The notes: a model not told the origin generated them from the sequence alone. DNA of 64,000 nt from Trichocoleus desertorum NBK24 (GCF_030409055.1 NZ_CP116619.1:5161969-5225968), one strand, 5' to 3'. Counted from the stretch's first letter, positions 27,608-36,797 are shown. Translations and numbers: made by a program.

Positions 27608-29071
27608 ATGAGTTGGAAACGGTGGGTTGTTTTAGTTCTGGCCTTGCTGATGATTGCGCTGGCTTGGGTTGGGATCGTTGCGGCTCGGAGCGGGCTAGTG
27701 GTGCGTCAGATAGAGCGCGACGATGTGCCTATGCTTTACCTGGCTCCACAAAATCAGGCTCGTATTCCTGGGGTGCTGATTGCTCACGGTTTTGCGGGTT
27801 CTAAACAACTAATGTTGGGCTATGGGCATGTATTAGCGCATGCTGGCTATGGAGTGATGCTGTGGGATTTCTCTGGGCACGGCGGCAGCACCCTGCCTCA
27901 GCGCGATTCTTTGCAAGCAGATTTACAGGTGGCTTATGATGCCCTGCTAGCTCAACCAGAAATAGATGCGACTCGATTAGCCCTGTTAGGGCACTCGATG
28001 GGCAGCGGCTCAGTGATGAATGCTGGCATTCAACAGGCCGATCGCTTTGCTGCCACTGTCGCGATTTCTCCTACCGGGGCCACTGTCACCCGTGAGGCAC
28101 CACGAAACTTACAACTCCAAGCAGGCAGTTGGGAAGGTGGATTCATTGCCAATGCTGAGCGATTGCTAGAGAGAGCAGGTGGAAAGAATGAGAACTTGGC
28201 AGCGGGACAAGGGCGATCGCTCGTCCTGATTCCCAAGGCCGAACACATCACCATTCTGTTTCGTTCTGCGAGTCACCAAGCTGCTTTGCGTTGGTTGGAT
28301 GCGACATTCGATCGCCAAAGCTCTAGTCTATATACAGATCGGCGCATGGCTTGGTATGGGTTGCATCTCTTTGGTTGGTTGCTCGCAATCGGGGCCGTCT
28401 TGCCTTCTTTTCCAGGGTTAAGCCCAGGGTTGAGACAAGATAGTAAATTTCAAACGCGATCGCCCATCCGCCGTTGGAGTAGCCTGCTGATTGCGACTTT
28501 AGCAGCCAGTTGGGTTTTACCGCTGTTGAGTCAGGAAGCGAACTTAGCAGCGCTGGGGGGTGTGCAAGTAGGCGGAGCCGTAGCCCTGTGGTTTGGCATT
28601 GCAGGAATTTTCTGGCTGGGGTTGTTAACTCAATTTCCACGACCGACGCTTCGCGCTTTGGTGTTGGGGATCGTTCTCTTCGTTCTCTTGTGGATTGGCT
28701 TTGGCCTTATGGCCCAACTCGTGTGGCTACAGTGGTGGCTTATTCCCACCCGCTTAGCGCTTTGGCCTTGGCTAGCACTGGGTTTCTTACCGTGGTTCTT
28801 GGCTTCTGGTATAGCTCAGCAAGATATCTCTGGCAGCTCCCGGATTCTGCGGTGGCTGAGTCAAAGCGTTGCCCTAGTTGTAGGGATTTATCTGATGCTG
28901 CAATCTGCCCCTCAACTCGGTTTTCTTTATATCTTGCTGCCTTTGTTTCCGCTGTTTATGGCTCTCTTTACTTATGTAGCGGCTCTGCTCAACAATGCTT
29001 GGAGTTATGCCTTGGGCTGTGCACTGTTCTTTGGGTGGGCGATCGCCGCAGCTTTCCCTCTCGCTTCATAA
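27608..29071 (+). CDS. Alpha/beta hydrolase fused to a multi-pass membrane domain
   Basis: An N-terminal anchor helix leads to a hydrolase domain (about residues 35-245) with HGFAGSK, the nucleophile motif LGHSMGSG and a late histidine in KAEHITI. The C-terminal half holds about seven to eight membrane helices. Such fusions are known in bacteria, but the substrate is unknown. ATG 27608 is preceded by an in-frame GTG (27605). It ends in a strong hairpin. Confidence 0.83.
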   Translation: MSWKRWVVLVLALLMIALAWVGIVAARSGLVVRQIERDDVPMLYLAPQNQARIPGVLIAHGFAGSKQLMLGYGHVLAHAGYGVMLWDFSGHGGSTLPQRDSLQADLQVAYDALLAQPEIDATRLALLGHSMGSGSVMNAGIQQADRFAATVAISPTGATVTREAPRNLQLQAGSWEGGFIANAERLLERAGGKNENLAAGQGRSLVLIPKAEHITILFRSASHQAALRWLDATFDRQSSSLYTDRRMAWYGLHLFGWLLAIGAVLPSFPGLSPGLRQDSKFQTRSPIRRWSSLLIATLAASWVLPLLSQEANLAALGGVQVGGAVALWFGIAGIFWLGLLTQFPRPTLRALVLGIVLFVLLWIGFGLMAQLVWLQWWLIPTRLALWPWLALGFLPWFLASGIAQQDISGSSRILRWLSQSVALVVGIYLMLQSAPQLGFLYILLPLFPLFMALFTYVAALLNNAWSYALGCALFFGWAIAAAFPLAS

Positions 29072-29086
29072 CCTTCTCAAAGCAAA

Positions 29087-29111
29087 AGCCTCTGCTGTAA
29101 ATGCAGAGGCT
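29087..29111. terminator. Bidirectional terminator hairpin
   Basis: AGCCTCTGC (29087-29095) and GCAGAGGCT (29103-29111) pair perfectly over a 7-base loop, between convergent genes. Confidence 0.8.
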
Positions 29112-29174
29112 CGAATTTCTCAGAAACTATTCAAAAAATCAGATCTCAAACTCTAGACGACTCAAGTCAGGAAT

Positions 29175-29450
29175 TTAGTAAACGCCACGACGGCCTGTTA
29201 CAGCGTAGTAGATGAACAGAGCTACGATCGCGCCCAAAACTGCGACTAAAATACCACCCAAGCTAAAACCAGCCGAGGTAAGGGCTAGCGATCCGGTGGT
29301 GAGGAAGCTAAAGAGGCTACCACCGACGAAAGCACCGATGATTCCTAGCAGCATGGTGCCGAGGATACCGCCACCCTGGCTACCAGGATAGATAGCTTTA
29401 GCAATAGCACCCGCAATTAAACCTAATACGATCCAAGCCAAAATATTCAT
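29175..29450 (-). CDS. GlsB/YeaQ/YmgE-family stress membrane protein
   Basis: 91 residues with three glycine-rich helices. Family features are WIVLGLIAGAIAKAI, the PGSQGGGILGTMLLGIIGA stretch, and a final GRRGVY. Members are induced by general stress in many bacteria. GGAG lies just before the ATG. Confidence 0.92.
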   Translation of the reverse strand: MNILAWIVLGLIAGAIAKAIYPGSQGGGILGTMLLGIIGAFVGGSLFSFLTTGSLALTSAGFSLGGILVAVLGAIVALFIYYAVTGRRGVY

Positions 29451-29816
29451 CGTTGTTCTCCTTTCTTAAAAACTATCGGTTCTAAATAAGATGTTCTAAG
29501 TTCTAAATTGGTTGATGCGTAAATTCTTGAACACATCTATAAGTTATCCGACTACCTAGAGCTTTTCGCACTATCACAAGAGAGAAAGCCATTCTTGCCT
29601 TCGGTAGAGTTTGCTGGAAGTCGGCCTCTACCCATTCATAGAGAAAACCTTGCTGTGGCGCTTGGTAGGGAAAATTGGTGGAGAGAGATGAGTTGTGGCA
29701 AAAAGTAAAGGCAGCAACCCTTTAGAAGTTACTGCCCCAGACTATAGATAGTACTCGCTATCTATTCAAAATTGAACGATCGCTTATGCGCTTGTGCAAG
29801 AATTAGAAGCGATCGC
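29451..29816. other. Intergenic region with one terminator
   Basis: About 365 bp. It holds the promoter of the GlsB-type gene on the right of that gene and the fasciclin terminator (listed separately). Nothing else is seen. Confidence 0.4.
29710..29736 (-). terminator. Terminator of the fasciclin gene
   Basis: GGCAGCAAC (29710-29718) pairs with GTTACTGCC (29728-29736) with one wobble. The minus-strand reading continues in TTTACTTTTTG. Confidence 0.65.
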
Positions 29817-30218
29817 CTATGCAGGAATTAGTACGGTATCAATGATATGAATGACACCATTGTCAGCAGCAACATCAGGGGTTGTGACTGTGGAATCATT
29901 GATTTTGACGCCACTGGAAGCATCGATTTTGACATCTGAACCTTCAACGGTAGTCGCTGATTTCAGCTTAGTGACATCCGCTGCCATCACTTTTCCAGAA
30001 ACGACATGGTAGGTCAAGATTTTCGTGAGTTTAGGCACGTCTTTTAGTAGTGCATCAACAGTTCCTGCGGGAAGCTTAGCAAATGCTTCATCCGTTGGTG
30101 CAAAGACTGTAAATGGGCCTTCGCCTTTGAGGGTGTCGACTAAATTGGCAGCCTTGACTGCGGCAACTAGGGTGCTGAATGAACCAGCATTAACGGCAGT
30201 ATCAACAATGTCAGCCAC
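29817..30218 (-). CDS. Fasciclin-domain protein
   Basis: A single FAS1 domain of 133 residues. It starts with ADIVDTAV and includes the H1 box [23 protein letters not shown] and the H2 block [10 protein letters not shown]. No signal peptide is visible on the predicted start, although FAS1 proteins are often exported. Cyanobacterial homologues are light-stress or adhesion-associated proteins. GGTGA precedes the ATG. Confidence 0.93.
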   Translation of the reverse strand: MADIVDTAVNAGSFSTLVAAVKAANLVDTLKGEGPFTVFAPTDEAFAKLPAGTVDALLKDVPKLTKILTYHVVSGKVMAADVTKLKSATTVEGSDVKIDASSGVKINDSTVTTPDVAADNGVIHIIDTVLIPA

Positions 30219-30739
30219 GTATTCACCTAGTTTTTTGTTTCTGTTGATCAGCTTAGACTACTTTTCAGAAAATAGCTCTTACTATTTCAAAATCCCTCGA
30301 ATTTTTGATCTGAACTATAAATATCTCTGGTGTTTTAATCTGCTTTTAATCAAGTAATAACTAAATATGTCTTTGCAACCTAAATATATTTGAGTCCTGA
30401 GCAGAAATTGGTTATAGCAGTTTCAGGTTGGCGACAAAACCAAATCTGCTTATAATGCAAACATCTTATCAACCACAGTTAATTTTTGCGATTCCAGCCT
30501 GATTTTTGTATATCTCTTCATTTAGGAAGAGGCTAAATTTTAGTTTGGATATTGAGCTTGGTTTTATATTGAATTATGTGGTCTTTTGGGTTTCTTTAAC
30601 CACCTTGAAAGCCAACATGCCTAATATTATTCTTTGTCTCAATTAATAATGTTGGTTTAGATGTTGGCGATTTTTGTGAGGCTAGTCATCTATAATTAGA
30701 TGGATTTATAGCTCAGTTTTTAGATTTGTAAATCTAGTT
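30219..30739. other. AT-rich intergenic region, 520 bp
   Basis: No open frame with a ribosome site. Two short hairpins lie near the right end: CATCTA/TAGATG (30687-30702) and TAGATTT-GT-AAATCTA (30721-30736). The second is just beyond the NACHT gene's stop codon and may act in termination. Confidence 0.45.
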
Positions 30740-33721
30740 CTATTCCAGATTCCAAGCCGTGTAAAAAGCAGCATAAGGTAATCGTTGGGCACAATGCCAA
30801 AGCAGTTTGTAGCACTCCTGGGCTTGAGAAGAAGGCTTTTCCTTGGGTTTGTCCTGGGACAGGTCTGTCTGAGTTGCAGAGCCAAAACGTTTCAGAGTAG
30901 AAACAATCATTGCTAACTGTTCTTGCAGGAGAATCTCCCTTAAGTCCTCACTGGTACGGCGGTAGAGAGTCGTGGAGTGTGGAGACTGCAAAAGTTGCAG
31001 CAATACCTCAACTGCTTGCGGATGTCCCGGCTGTAGATGTCCCAATTGACACGCTAGCCGCCGCTGGGTAGAAGCATCTGTCGCCGTTGCCAAACGCTGT
31101 TCTAAAGACGCGATCGCTTGAACTGGATCTCGTCGGACTTGAGTTTTGGCGTTTCGGGACGGTTTGAGAAAAGGTGTAGGTTTTTGATTCGCTTGAATGA
31201 ATTGGGTGGCGATCGCATTCCCTGGATCTAGCTGCAATAAATTCTCTGCTGCTTGCAGACGTAAAGCCTTGTCCACAGGTGATTCGATCAGGTTGATTAA
31301 AGTGGTGGAGGCGATCGCATTGTCTGAATCGATTTTACCGAGAGCGTAAGCAGCTTTCCGGCGCAGCGTATTTTGTTGGGTCGTGGCAATGAGTTCTGTC
31401 AGGGTGGTGATCGCCAACCCATTACCAGGGTCAATTTTGCCTAAGCCCTCACTAATTTGTAGCCGCAACGGTTCACTCTGTAGCGTTTGGAGGAGCTGTG
31501 TCATGGCTGCGATCGCTACTGAATTCCTCGGATCAAACGTTTTGCCCAAGCTATAGGCAGCATTCCAACGGGCAAAGAAATGGGAGGTAGATTGAATAAA
31601 TTGTTCTAGAGCCGCGATCGCTTGAGGGCGATCGGTTTGTAGTAGGGCTACTCTTGCTCCCTCTTGCACGGGGAATGGATAGCATTGCCAAGTTTGCTGC
31701 TGAGGGTCAAACTCACCAAACCGCCAGCGCAGTAACTGAGCCAAGATGGACTCTGCATCAGCATATTCAGGAAACTCTGCCAAACCTGCGGCTGCAAGAA
31801 AATAAGCTTGATAGTAATAGAACCCGCCACAGCCATCCTCCCACGCAGTTAAGGTTTGGAGAAAAACGGTTTTCTCTGTAGCGGCTATATCGGAGCGTCC
31901 TAACCACAACAAGATCACCTCTCGCCACTGAGAGGCAAAGACGAGTGGAGATGCCTCTAGCTCTACCGTTGAGCTTGGAGTAGTTGCAGGGAAAAAGCAA
32001 TGCCAATCCGCGATCGCTTGCGCGGCAAAATACTCCTGAAACGTAGGGTGATAAAAGGCATAGACCTTTTCTCCAGATGCAGTACAGATTCCCACTTGAT
32101 TCAGCCAGCCTAAATTGAGAGCTAGATCTAGCAATTCTGGGGATTGCTCTCTAAAAACTTGCTGCACAAACGACTGGGGCAATCGGAACTTAGTCTTTGC
32201 TTGAGCTAATCCCTGCAAAGCCAGATGTTCCAAGGCTTGATTTAGTTGCCAGCGTTGAGCCAAAGTCGTGGGAAAGCGATCTTGCTTCCACTCGTAGATG
32301 GTTTCGACAAACTGTTGATACAGCGCCGCTTTCGAGTGAGGCAGAGTTCCTTGGCTGAGTGACCAAGCTCGACAGAGCAAAGCCAACCGCAATGGATTTT
32401 TCACTACATCCTTAATCCGTCGCCGCTCCAGCTTATCGAGTTCTGCCTGCAAGCGATCGCCTAATGTCGGGTGTTGATGGAACCAGCCCTGGATAAATTG
32501 TCCTACCTGATCTCCACTTGCAGCATCTCCATGACTAAACGTGAGATTCCGATAGGTGGTAAAGGTTTCTAGCGCGTTTTTGCCACTATCCCAAACATTG
32601 AGGCGACAGGTAAGAATTACGTGGGCATCAGCTACCCAACCGCGCAACTGCTTCGCGATCGCCGCCAAAGCAGAACTCGCCTCCGTTGCCATCTCATCCA
32701 CCGCATCCAGTAGCAGCCACACTCGCCCTTGATTGAACTGCGCTCCCAAGGCTTCTTGTAACTCGGTTGAAACCGTAACTTTGTGAGTTGCCGCTTTCAA
32801 CCAATCTTGGAGTAGATACTGCTCTAGGCTAGCTCCCTGCAAATCTGCCAAAGAGATCCAAATTGGCAAAGCTTGTTGTTCCAGCAACCAACTGGCGATC
32901 TTTTGTAATAGTGTGGTTTTGCCTGCTCCCGGTTCTCCGGCGATCGCAATCCGCTTCGTTAATCCGGGCTGCTGCAACTGTTCTAGAAACTGCTTTAGAG
33001 CAAATTGAACCGTCTCTCCCTCCTCTGCCTCATATAATTTCGAGCCTTGATCTGCTCTCACCTCTGTGTCTCGCCGCTCCTGTTGTTTGCGCTCCACCAA
33101 TCCTAAAGGCACATAAACTTCATCCAACTCAAACGCAACGCCATCTCCTACCGTGAGCGGATTAGTCGTCAATCGTTGATACTGCTGCGCCTCTAAAACT
33201 TCTCGACACCACTGCCACCAAATATCCGGGTTGAGCGAATCATCTACTTCTACAACTGTTGTATTTGTATTTTGAGCACTTGTTTTCTGGGTTGTCTGCT
33301 GCAACTTTTGAGACCGCTGAGACCGCCGCTGCTCCCACTCCGCCTCAAACCGCTGCAAGTTGGCTTTGCGATCGCGCCGAGGATGCCAGAGCTTCAAGGT
33401 GAAATGCCAAGTCTCCGATCCACCCCGATTGGGGCGATTATCCTCCAGCAGCTCTAGAAAATCCTCCAACCGTCGCAACGCTTCCTTAATCTGTTCTCCG
33501 GTTAAAGGAGCAGTCGCAATCTTGGTTAAAGCCTCCAAAAACCGCACCTTCGTCCGTACCACCAATCGCTGTTCCGTCTGCCAATGCACCTGAATCTGCG
33601 ATCGCAACCCATCCAAAGCGACTTCATCATAGTCCAACTCATCATTGGCGTAATCCAACAACACCGCCAACAACTGCTGCGATCGCTTTTTTACTTCCGG
33701 GCCATAACTCAGACGTGCCAT
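30740..33721 (-). CDS. NACHT NTPase with C-terminal HEAT-like repeats
   Basis: A 993-residue STAND-type NTPase. An unassigned helical N-terminal region of about 250 residues is followed by Walker A GEPGAGKTTL (from residue 262) and Walker B VWLLLDAVDEM, a winged-helix segment ending HPTFQEYFAAQAI (about 565), and HEAT-like repeats at about 720-880 (LGKIDPGN, LGKIDSDN, LLQLDPGN). NACHT proteins are signalling switches, several bacterial ones being antiphage sensors. No separate effector gene is adjacent, so the N-terminus is the candidate effector. It is near mobile-element debris, which fits an accessory role. The defence role is inference. Confidence 0.88.
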   Translation of the reverse strand: MARLSYGPEVKKRSQQLLAVLLDYANDELDYDEVALDGLRSQIQVHWQTEQRLVVRTKVRFLEALTKIATAPLTGEQIKEALRRLEDFLELLEDNRPNRGGSETWHFTLKLWHPRRDRKANLQRFEAEWEQRRSQRSQKLQQTTQKTSAQNTNTTVVEVDDSLNPDIWWQWCREVLEAQQYQRLTTNPLTVGDGVAFELDEVYVPLGLVERKQQERRDTEVRADQGSKLYEAEEGETVQFALKQFLEQLQQPGLTKRIAIAGEPGAGKTTLLQKIASWLLEQQALPIWISLADLQGASLEQYLLQDWLKAATHKVTVSTELQEALGAQFNQGRVWLLLDAVDEMATEASSALAAIAKQLRGWVADAHVILTCRLNVWDSGKNALETFTTYRNLTFSHGDAASGDQVGQFIQGWFHQHPTLGDRLQAELDKLERRRIKDVVKNPLRLALLCRAWSLSQGTLPHSKAALYQQFVETIYEWKQDRFPTTLAQRWQLNQALEHLALQGLAQAKTKFRLPQSFVQQVFREQSPELLDLALNLGWLNQVGICTASGEKVYAFYHPTFQEYFAAQAIADWHCFFPATTPSSTVELEASPLVFASQWREVILLWLGRSDIAATEKTVFLQTLTAWEDGCGGFYYYQAYFLAAAGLAEFPEYADAESILAQLLRWRFGEFDPQQQTWQCYPFPVQEGARVALLQTDRPQAIAALEQFIQSTSHFFARWNAAYSLGKTFDPRNSVAIAAMTQLLQTLQSEPLRLQISEGLGKIDPGNGLAITTLTELIATTQQNTLRRKAAYALGKIDSDNAIASTTLINLIESPVDKALRLQAAENLLQLDPGNAIATQFIQANQKPTPFLKPSRNAKTQVRRDPVQAIASLEQRLATATDASTQRRLACQLGHLQPGHPQAVEVLLQLLQSPHSTTLYRRTSEDLREILLQEQLAMIVSTLKRFGSATQTDLSQDKPKEKPSSQAQECYKLLWHCAQRLPYAAFYTAWNLE

Positions 33722-33752
33722 TGGCAGAACAATCAGCGCTTAAAGGTGATTT

Positions 33753-33823
33753 GGTAGGGTGCATTGCAATGCACTGCTGGCAAGGGTCAACATTGACAGA
33801 ATACCCCGCGATCGCCCTTAGTA
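33753..33823. repeat. Dispersed imperfect repeat, copy 1
   Basis: A roughly 70-bp segment ending in GCGATCGCCCT resembles 36866-36938. The shared core runs from AGGGTCAA through ATTG to CGCGATCGCCCT. It is likely a non-coding element of a REP-like family near the RAYT remnant. Confidence 0.5.
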
Positions 33824-33832
33824 GCCCTTAGT

Positions 33833-33880
33833 AGGTTGGGTTGAAGCATGTAGCTTGCTTCCTGCAGGGTAACCCAACCT
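33833..33880. repeat. Palindrome with AGGTTGGGTT arms
   Basis: AGGTTGGGTT (33833-33842) and AACCCAACCT (33871-33880) are exact inverted arms around a 28-base loop. The same arm motif recurs at 34180-34209. Confidence 0.65.
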
Positions 33881-33901
33881 CTCTCTTATTCATCACAGTG
33901 T

Positions 33902-34093
33902 CTAAATACAATGCAGATGGTCTGGTAGAACGACGATTGCATCAATAGTAAAGGAATGAGTGGCTTTAACGGTGTGGAAGGCATTGCGTAGATTCTCAAC
34001 CGTCTCAGGAACGTGAAATAGCTTCTGTCGCTGATAAGTCACAACGGTAAAGAAATAGGTTGCGCCTGGAGTGGTGGCACGGCGATAGCGCAT
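33902..34093 (-). pseudogene. REP-associated tyrosine transposase (RAYT) remnant
   Basis: The frame reads MRYRRATTPGATYFFTVVTY, then FHVPETVENLRNAFHTVKA and IVVLPDHLHCI. These are the N-terminal features of Y1_Tnp/RAYT proteins, including the HUH-type HLH motif. The frame stops right after HLHCI, where full-length members (about 150-180 residues) continue with a tryptophan and a catalytic tyrosine helix. The tyrosine helix is missing, so it cannot act. Two palindromes lie on either side at 33833-33880 and 34165-34224. Confidence 0.85.
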
Positions 34094-34164
34094 CTCATGA
34101 CCCAATGGTAGGAATCACTAGTAAGTATGGACGATGAGGTGAGCGAGTTAACCATTGAAGCGTT

Positions 34165-34224
34165 GTGCGATCGCCCTGTAGGTTGGGTTGAGGTCACGAA
34201 ACCCAACCTACAGGGCGATCGCAC
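34165..34224. repeat. Perfect 25-bp inverted repeat, 10-base loop
   Basis: Arms 34165-34189 and 34200-34224 are exact reverse complements. Each contains a HIP1-like GCGATCGC and the AGGTTGGGTT motif, around the loop GAGGTCACGA. It could extrude as a cruciform or form a long RNA hairpin. It is next to the RAYT remnant and is probably a REP-like unit once moved by it. Confidence 0.85.
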
Positions 34225-34371
34225 TATGTTACTTCTGTTAACGAAGTTGAACGACAAACAGGCTATAACTTCTTTAACTTGATACCATCAAGTATTCAGG
34301 AGCTAATTGAAAGTAATAGCACAGTAATTCCTGTACCAGATACCGATATCCTTACACCTTTGTTGGCGGGC

Positions 34372-34926
34372 TTAGATGATGCCGATTTCTCCGTTTGGCA
34401 TCCTAGTATTGTGCAAAATAGTGGATTCTCTAATCTCCAAACCAGCAGCTCCACGGAGATCAGCACCACTCAAATTAACCTCGCGCATAATAGTCTCATT
34501 CAAAATGCTGCCACAAAGTTTGGCGTTACTCAGATTAGCCCCTCTGATGCCAACTTGCGCTATGTTAGTGCCGCTGAAATCGGTTTCCGTACAGATAGCG
34601 CCATCCATAGTGGCTTCTCCCATACTAGCGCCCCGGAGATCAGCACTCTGCAATCTAGCATTAATCAGCTCAGTTCCAATCATCTTGGCTCCTCTGAGAA
34701 TGCTATTTCGAAGATTGGCACCGTTCAGGATGCTGTAATCCAAATCAACTCCTCTCAAGTTAGCATTCTCCAAAATAGCATTCTCCAAAATAGCTCCGGT
34801 GAGAACAGCACCACTCAAGTTAATGGCGCTCAAGTTAGCCCCGGTCAAGTCACTTTCGCTCAAATCAATTCCTCTAAAATCCCTCTCCCCAGCAGCGTAA
34901 CGCTGCAACAATTCCTCAGCAGTCAT
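34372..34926 (-). CDS. Pentapeptide-repeat protein, 184 residues
   Basis: Standard cyanobacterial leader MTAEELLQRYAAGERDFRGI followed by A(N/D)LXX repeats to near the end (LSGADLRGAAG). A ribosome site (GAGAGG, eight bases before the ATG) supports it. The sequence upstream of this start is the secreted-protein fragment, so the promoter must lie inside that fragment. The complementary strand stays open across this gene, but that is expected from its codon use and is not taken as a gene. Confidence 0.8.
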   Translation of the reverse strand: MTAEELLQRYAAGERDFRGIDLSESDLTGANLSAINLSGAVLTGAILENAILENANLRGVDLDYSILNGANLRNSILRGAKMIGTELINARLQSADLRGASMGEATMDGAICTETDFSGTNIAQVGIRGANLSNAKLCGSILNETIMREVNLSGADLRGAAGLEIRESTILHNTRMPNGEIGII

Positions 34927-36135
34927 AACTACAACCTCTCAAACACAACCGTTCCTGCTTGGACATCATTCCTCCAGAGACAAATACCATTTAACCTCAA
35001 CTTCGAGGTCAAAGATCTCCCTGCCGGACAACTTGCTGAAGCTTCCCTTACAGGCTACGACTCTTCCAGTCGCCCCACCTCCGGTACTCTTCTCCTCGAC
35101 ATCGACGGCAATGGCTTAGGCTGGTTCATTGACCCCACCCCCTTTGAGAACAGCGAATTCAGTTTATCTCTCACCGACTCTGCCTTCAAAGCCACTCAAG
35201 GCTCTGCTGCCTTTGGTCGCTACGACCTTCTCACCACCATCCTGCACGAACTGGGACACCTCGCAGGCATCATCAGTGGCAACCCCGCCTACGATCGACA
35301 CATCCAAACGATCAACGGCTCTCCCGTCTTCATTGGCGATGGCTTCACCGCTCAGTTAACACCCGATCGCAGCCACCTTGACTCCCGTTACTACCCCTAC
35401 GACCTAATGAACACCCACCTCGCCCCTGGTGTTCGCAAACTCCCCTCCACCCTCGACCTGCAAATCCTCAACGCTATCCACAGCAGCACAGGTTGGGATG
35501 AAGCCATCCCCGCTCTCACTGCTCCCCTCATTGGCATCACCGATGGCACCTTCGACACCCCAGATGCCTGGGAGACTCGCGGCGGCACCACCCTCCTTAA
35601 TGGGCAAGCCACCCTTACAGAAGAATCTCGTTTCCTTAGCAACCTCTCCCAAACCTTCATCATTCCAGAAGGAGCCAAATACCTCCAGTTCACCCTGGTC
35701 GATACCAATCTTGGGACTAGCCACCTAGCCCCATCCGATGCCTTTGAAGTCGCCCTGCTCGATGCTTATAACCTCACTCCCTTAGTCAGTACTGCTGCGG
35801 GTCTGATCCAAACCGACTCCCTCCTCAACCTCCAGCACAATGGTCAGGCTTACTTTAGCTCCCAAGTAACCCTTGCAGGTGCCCCCACTTCCGGTGGCCA
35901 GATTTCCCTGAACTCTCCGCGCACGGTCAAGATTGACATCAGCGGCATCACCCCTGGTACCCTCGCCACCCTTTACTTTGACCTCCTCGGCTTCGGCAAG
36001 CGCGATGGCTCCGTCACCATTGATGATGTCGTCCTTCTTAAAGACGGACTGAGTGCCCCTACCGCTCAAAATGAACAGCCCTCACCGTGCGATCGCCTCA
36101 GCTTCCCATCTTCAACCAGCCAAAAACTTGATTGA
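34927..36135 (+). pseudogene. Fragment of a giant secreted metalloprotease-like protein
   Basis: From about base 34950 the frame reads WTSFLQRQIPFNL, LPAGQLAEASLTG, GNGLGWFIDPTPFENSEFS, then a zinc motif HELGHLAG, and SRYYPYDLMNT, LAPGVRKLPS and a final beta-rich domain ending DVVLLKDG. This is typical of one segment of very large cyanobacterial extracellular proteins, with its 5' end missing. Codons prefer C in third positions more than the neighbours. The open frame continues leftwards as the antisense of the pentapeptide gene with no sensible start, so I call a truncated remnant. The junction is somewhere in 34927-34960. Confidence 0.72.
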
Positions 36136-36252
36136 CTGTTAGGGTTAGTTCAATCCTTGGTAACACAGGCAAAAGTGAGGACAACGAGCGATCGCAATGA
36201 TTCAATCTTCAACGGGATATGACAACATCAATTTGCTAAGATTCTGCAATTA

Positions 36253-36486
36253 CTAGCTCGCAAGCCGTAAATCAGCGATTATAGGTAATTCAAACAAATT
36301 ATTGCTGAGCAAGCGTTTTGAGAAAAATAAAATTTCTAAATTCTCAATCTCACCAGATGTTGGATTGAATCGAGCAATGATTTCGTCACCAATCTCTTCA
36401 GATTCTTGCTCGGAGTAAGGAGGACATTTATCGATGTACAGAATATCTCCTGCACGATCATATCGAAAAGTTAGCTTTTCTTCCAT
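36253..36486 (-). CDS. DUF2283 protein, candidate antitoxin-like partner
   Basis: 77 residues with the DUF2283 pattern: FRYDRAGDILYI, GDEIIARFNPTSGEIENLEIL and a C-terminal helix. It overlaps the upstream gene by 16 bp, so the two are one transcription unit. The order, small size and overlap resemble a toxin-antitoxin pair, but that role is inference. Confidence 0.78.
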   Translation of the reverse strand: MEEKLTFRYDRAGDILYIDKCPPYSEQESEEIGDEIIARFNPTSGEIENLEILFFSKRLLSNNLFELPIIADLRLAS

Positions 36487-36797
36487 ACCACCTGACCTCC
36501 AGTCAGCTTACGAGCAGTATAAGCTGTCACAATCCAATATCTTGCCGAGCTTGCATCTGTAACAGTAACCACAACGAAGTGTCTTCCTGTTCGGATCGTA
36601 TCAAACCATTTGGAGAATAGTAGAGCATTTTCATCTCGTTCGCTCTGGCGGATCAGATCCGGATCTGCAATCGTGATGCTTAACTGCTCCAAATATTCAG
36701 GCAATGTACCTGGATGTGTCTGAATAATATGCTGCTCTCTTTCGTCTGTTAATTCAACGTCTGATCCTAGATGAGGACAAGGAAAAAATTGAGTCAT
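36471..36797 (-). CDS. BECR-like (phage-barnase-EndoU-ColicinE5-RelE-type) small protein
   Basis: 108 residues. The pattern ELTDEREQHIIQTHPGTLPEY, the DPDLIRQSERDENALLF stretch, and VVVTVTDASSARYWIVTAYT.R match small proteins placed in the BECR nuclease fold group. The conserved H.H/R/T positions (H28, H33, R60, T93) could be catalytic. It is encoded just before and overlapping a DUF2283 gene. Nuclease activity is unproven. Confidence 0.65.
   Translation of the reverse strand: MTQFFPCPHLGSDVELTDEREQHIIQTHPGTLPEYLEQLSITIADPDLIRQSERDENALLFSKWFDTIRTGRHFVVVTVTDASSARYWIVTAYTARKLTGGQVVWKKS

Noticed and set aside
29087-29111. Small RNA gene at the hairpin
   Set aside because: The hairpin lies between convergent genes and fits a terminator alone.
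33753-33880. CRISPR-like array
   Set aside because: Repeats are inverted or diverged with no regular spacers, and no cas gene is near.
34279-34926. A separate plus-strand protein made of the antisense of the pentapeptide gene
   Set aside because: The sequence is Ser/Asn/Gln-rich with no known pattern, starts with an arbitrary TTG, and is expected from the codon phase of pentapeptide repeats on the other strand.
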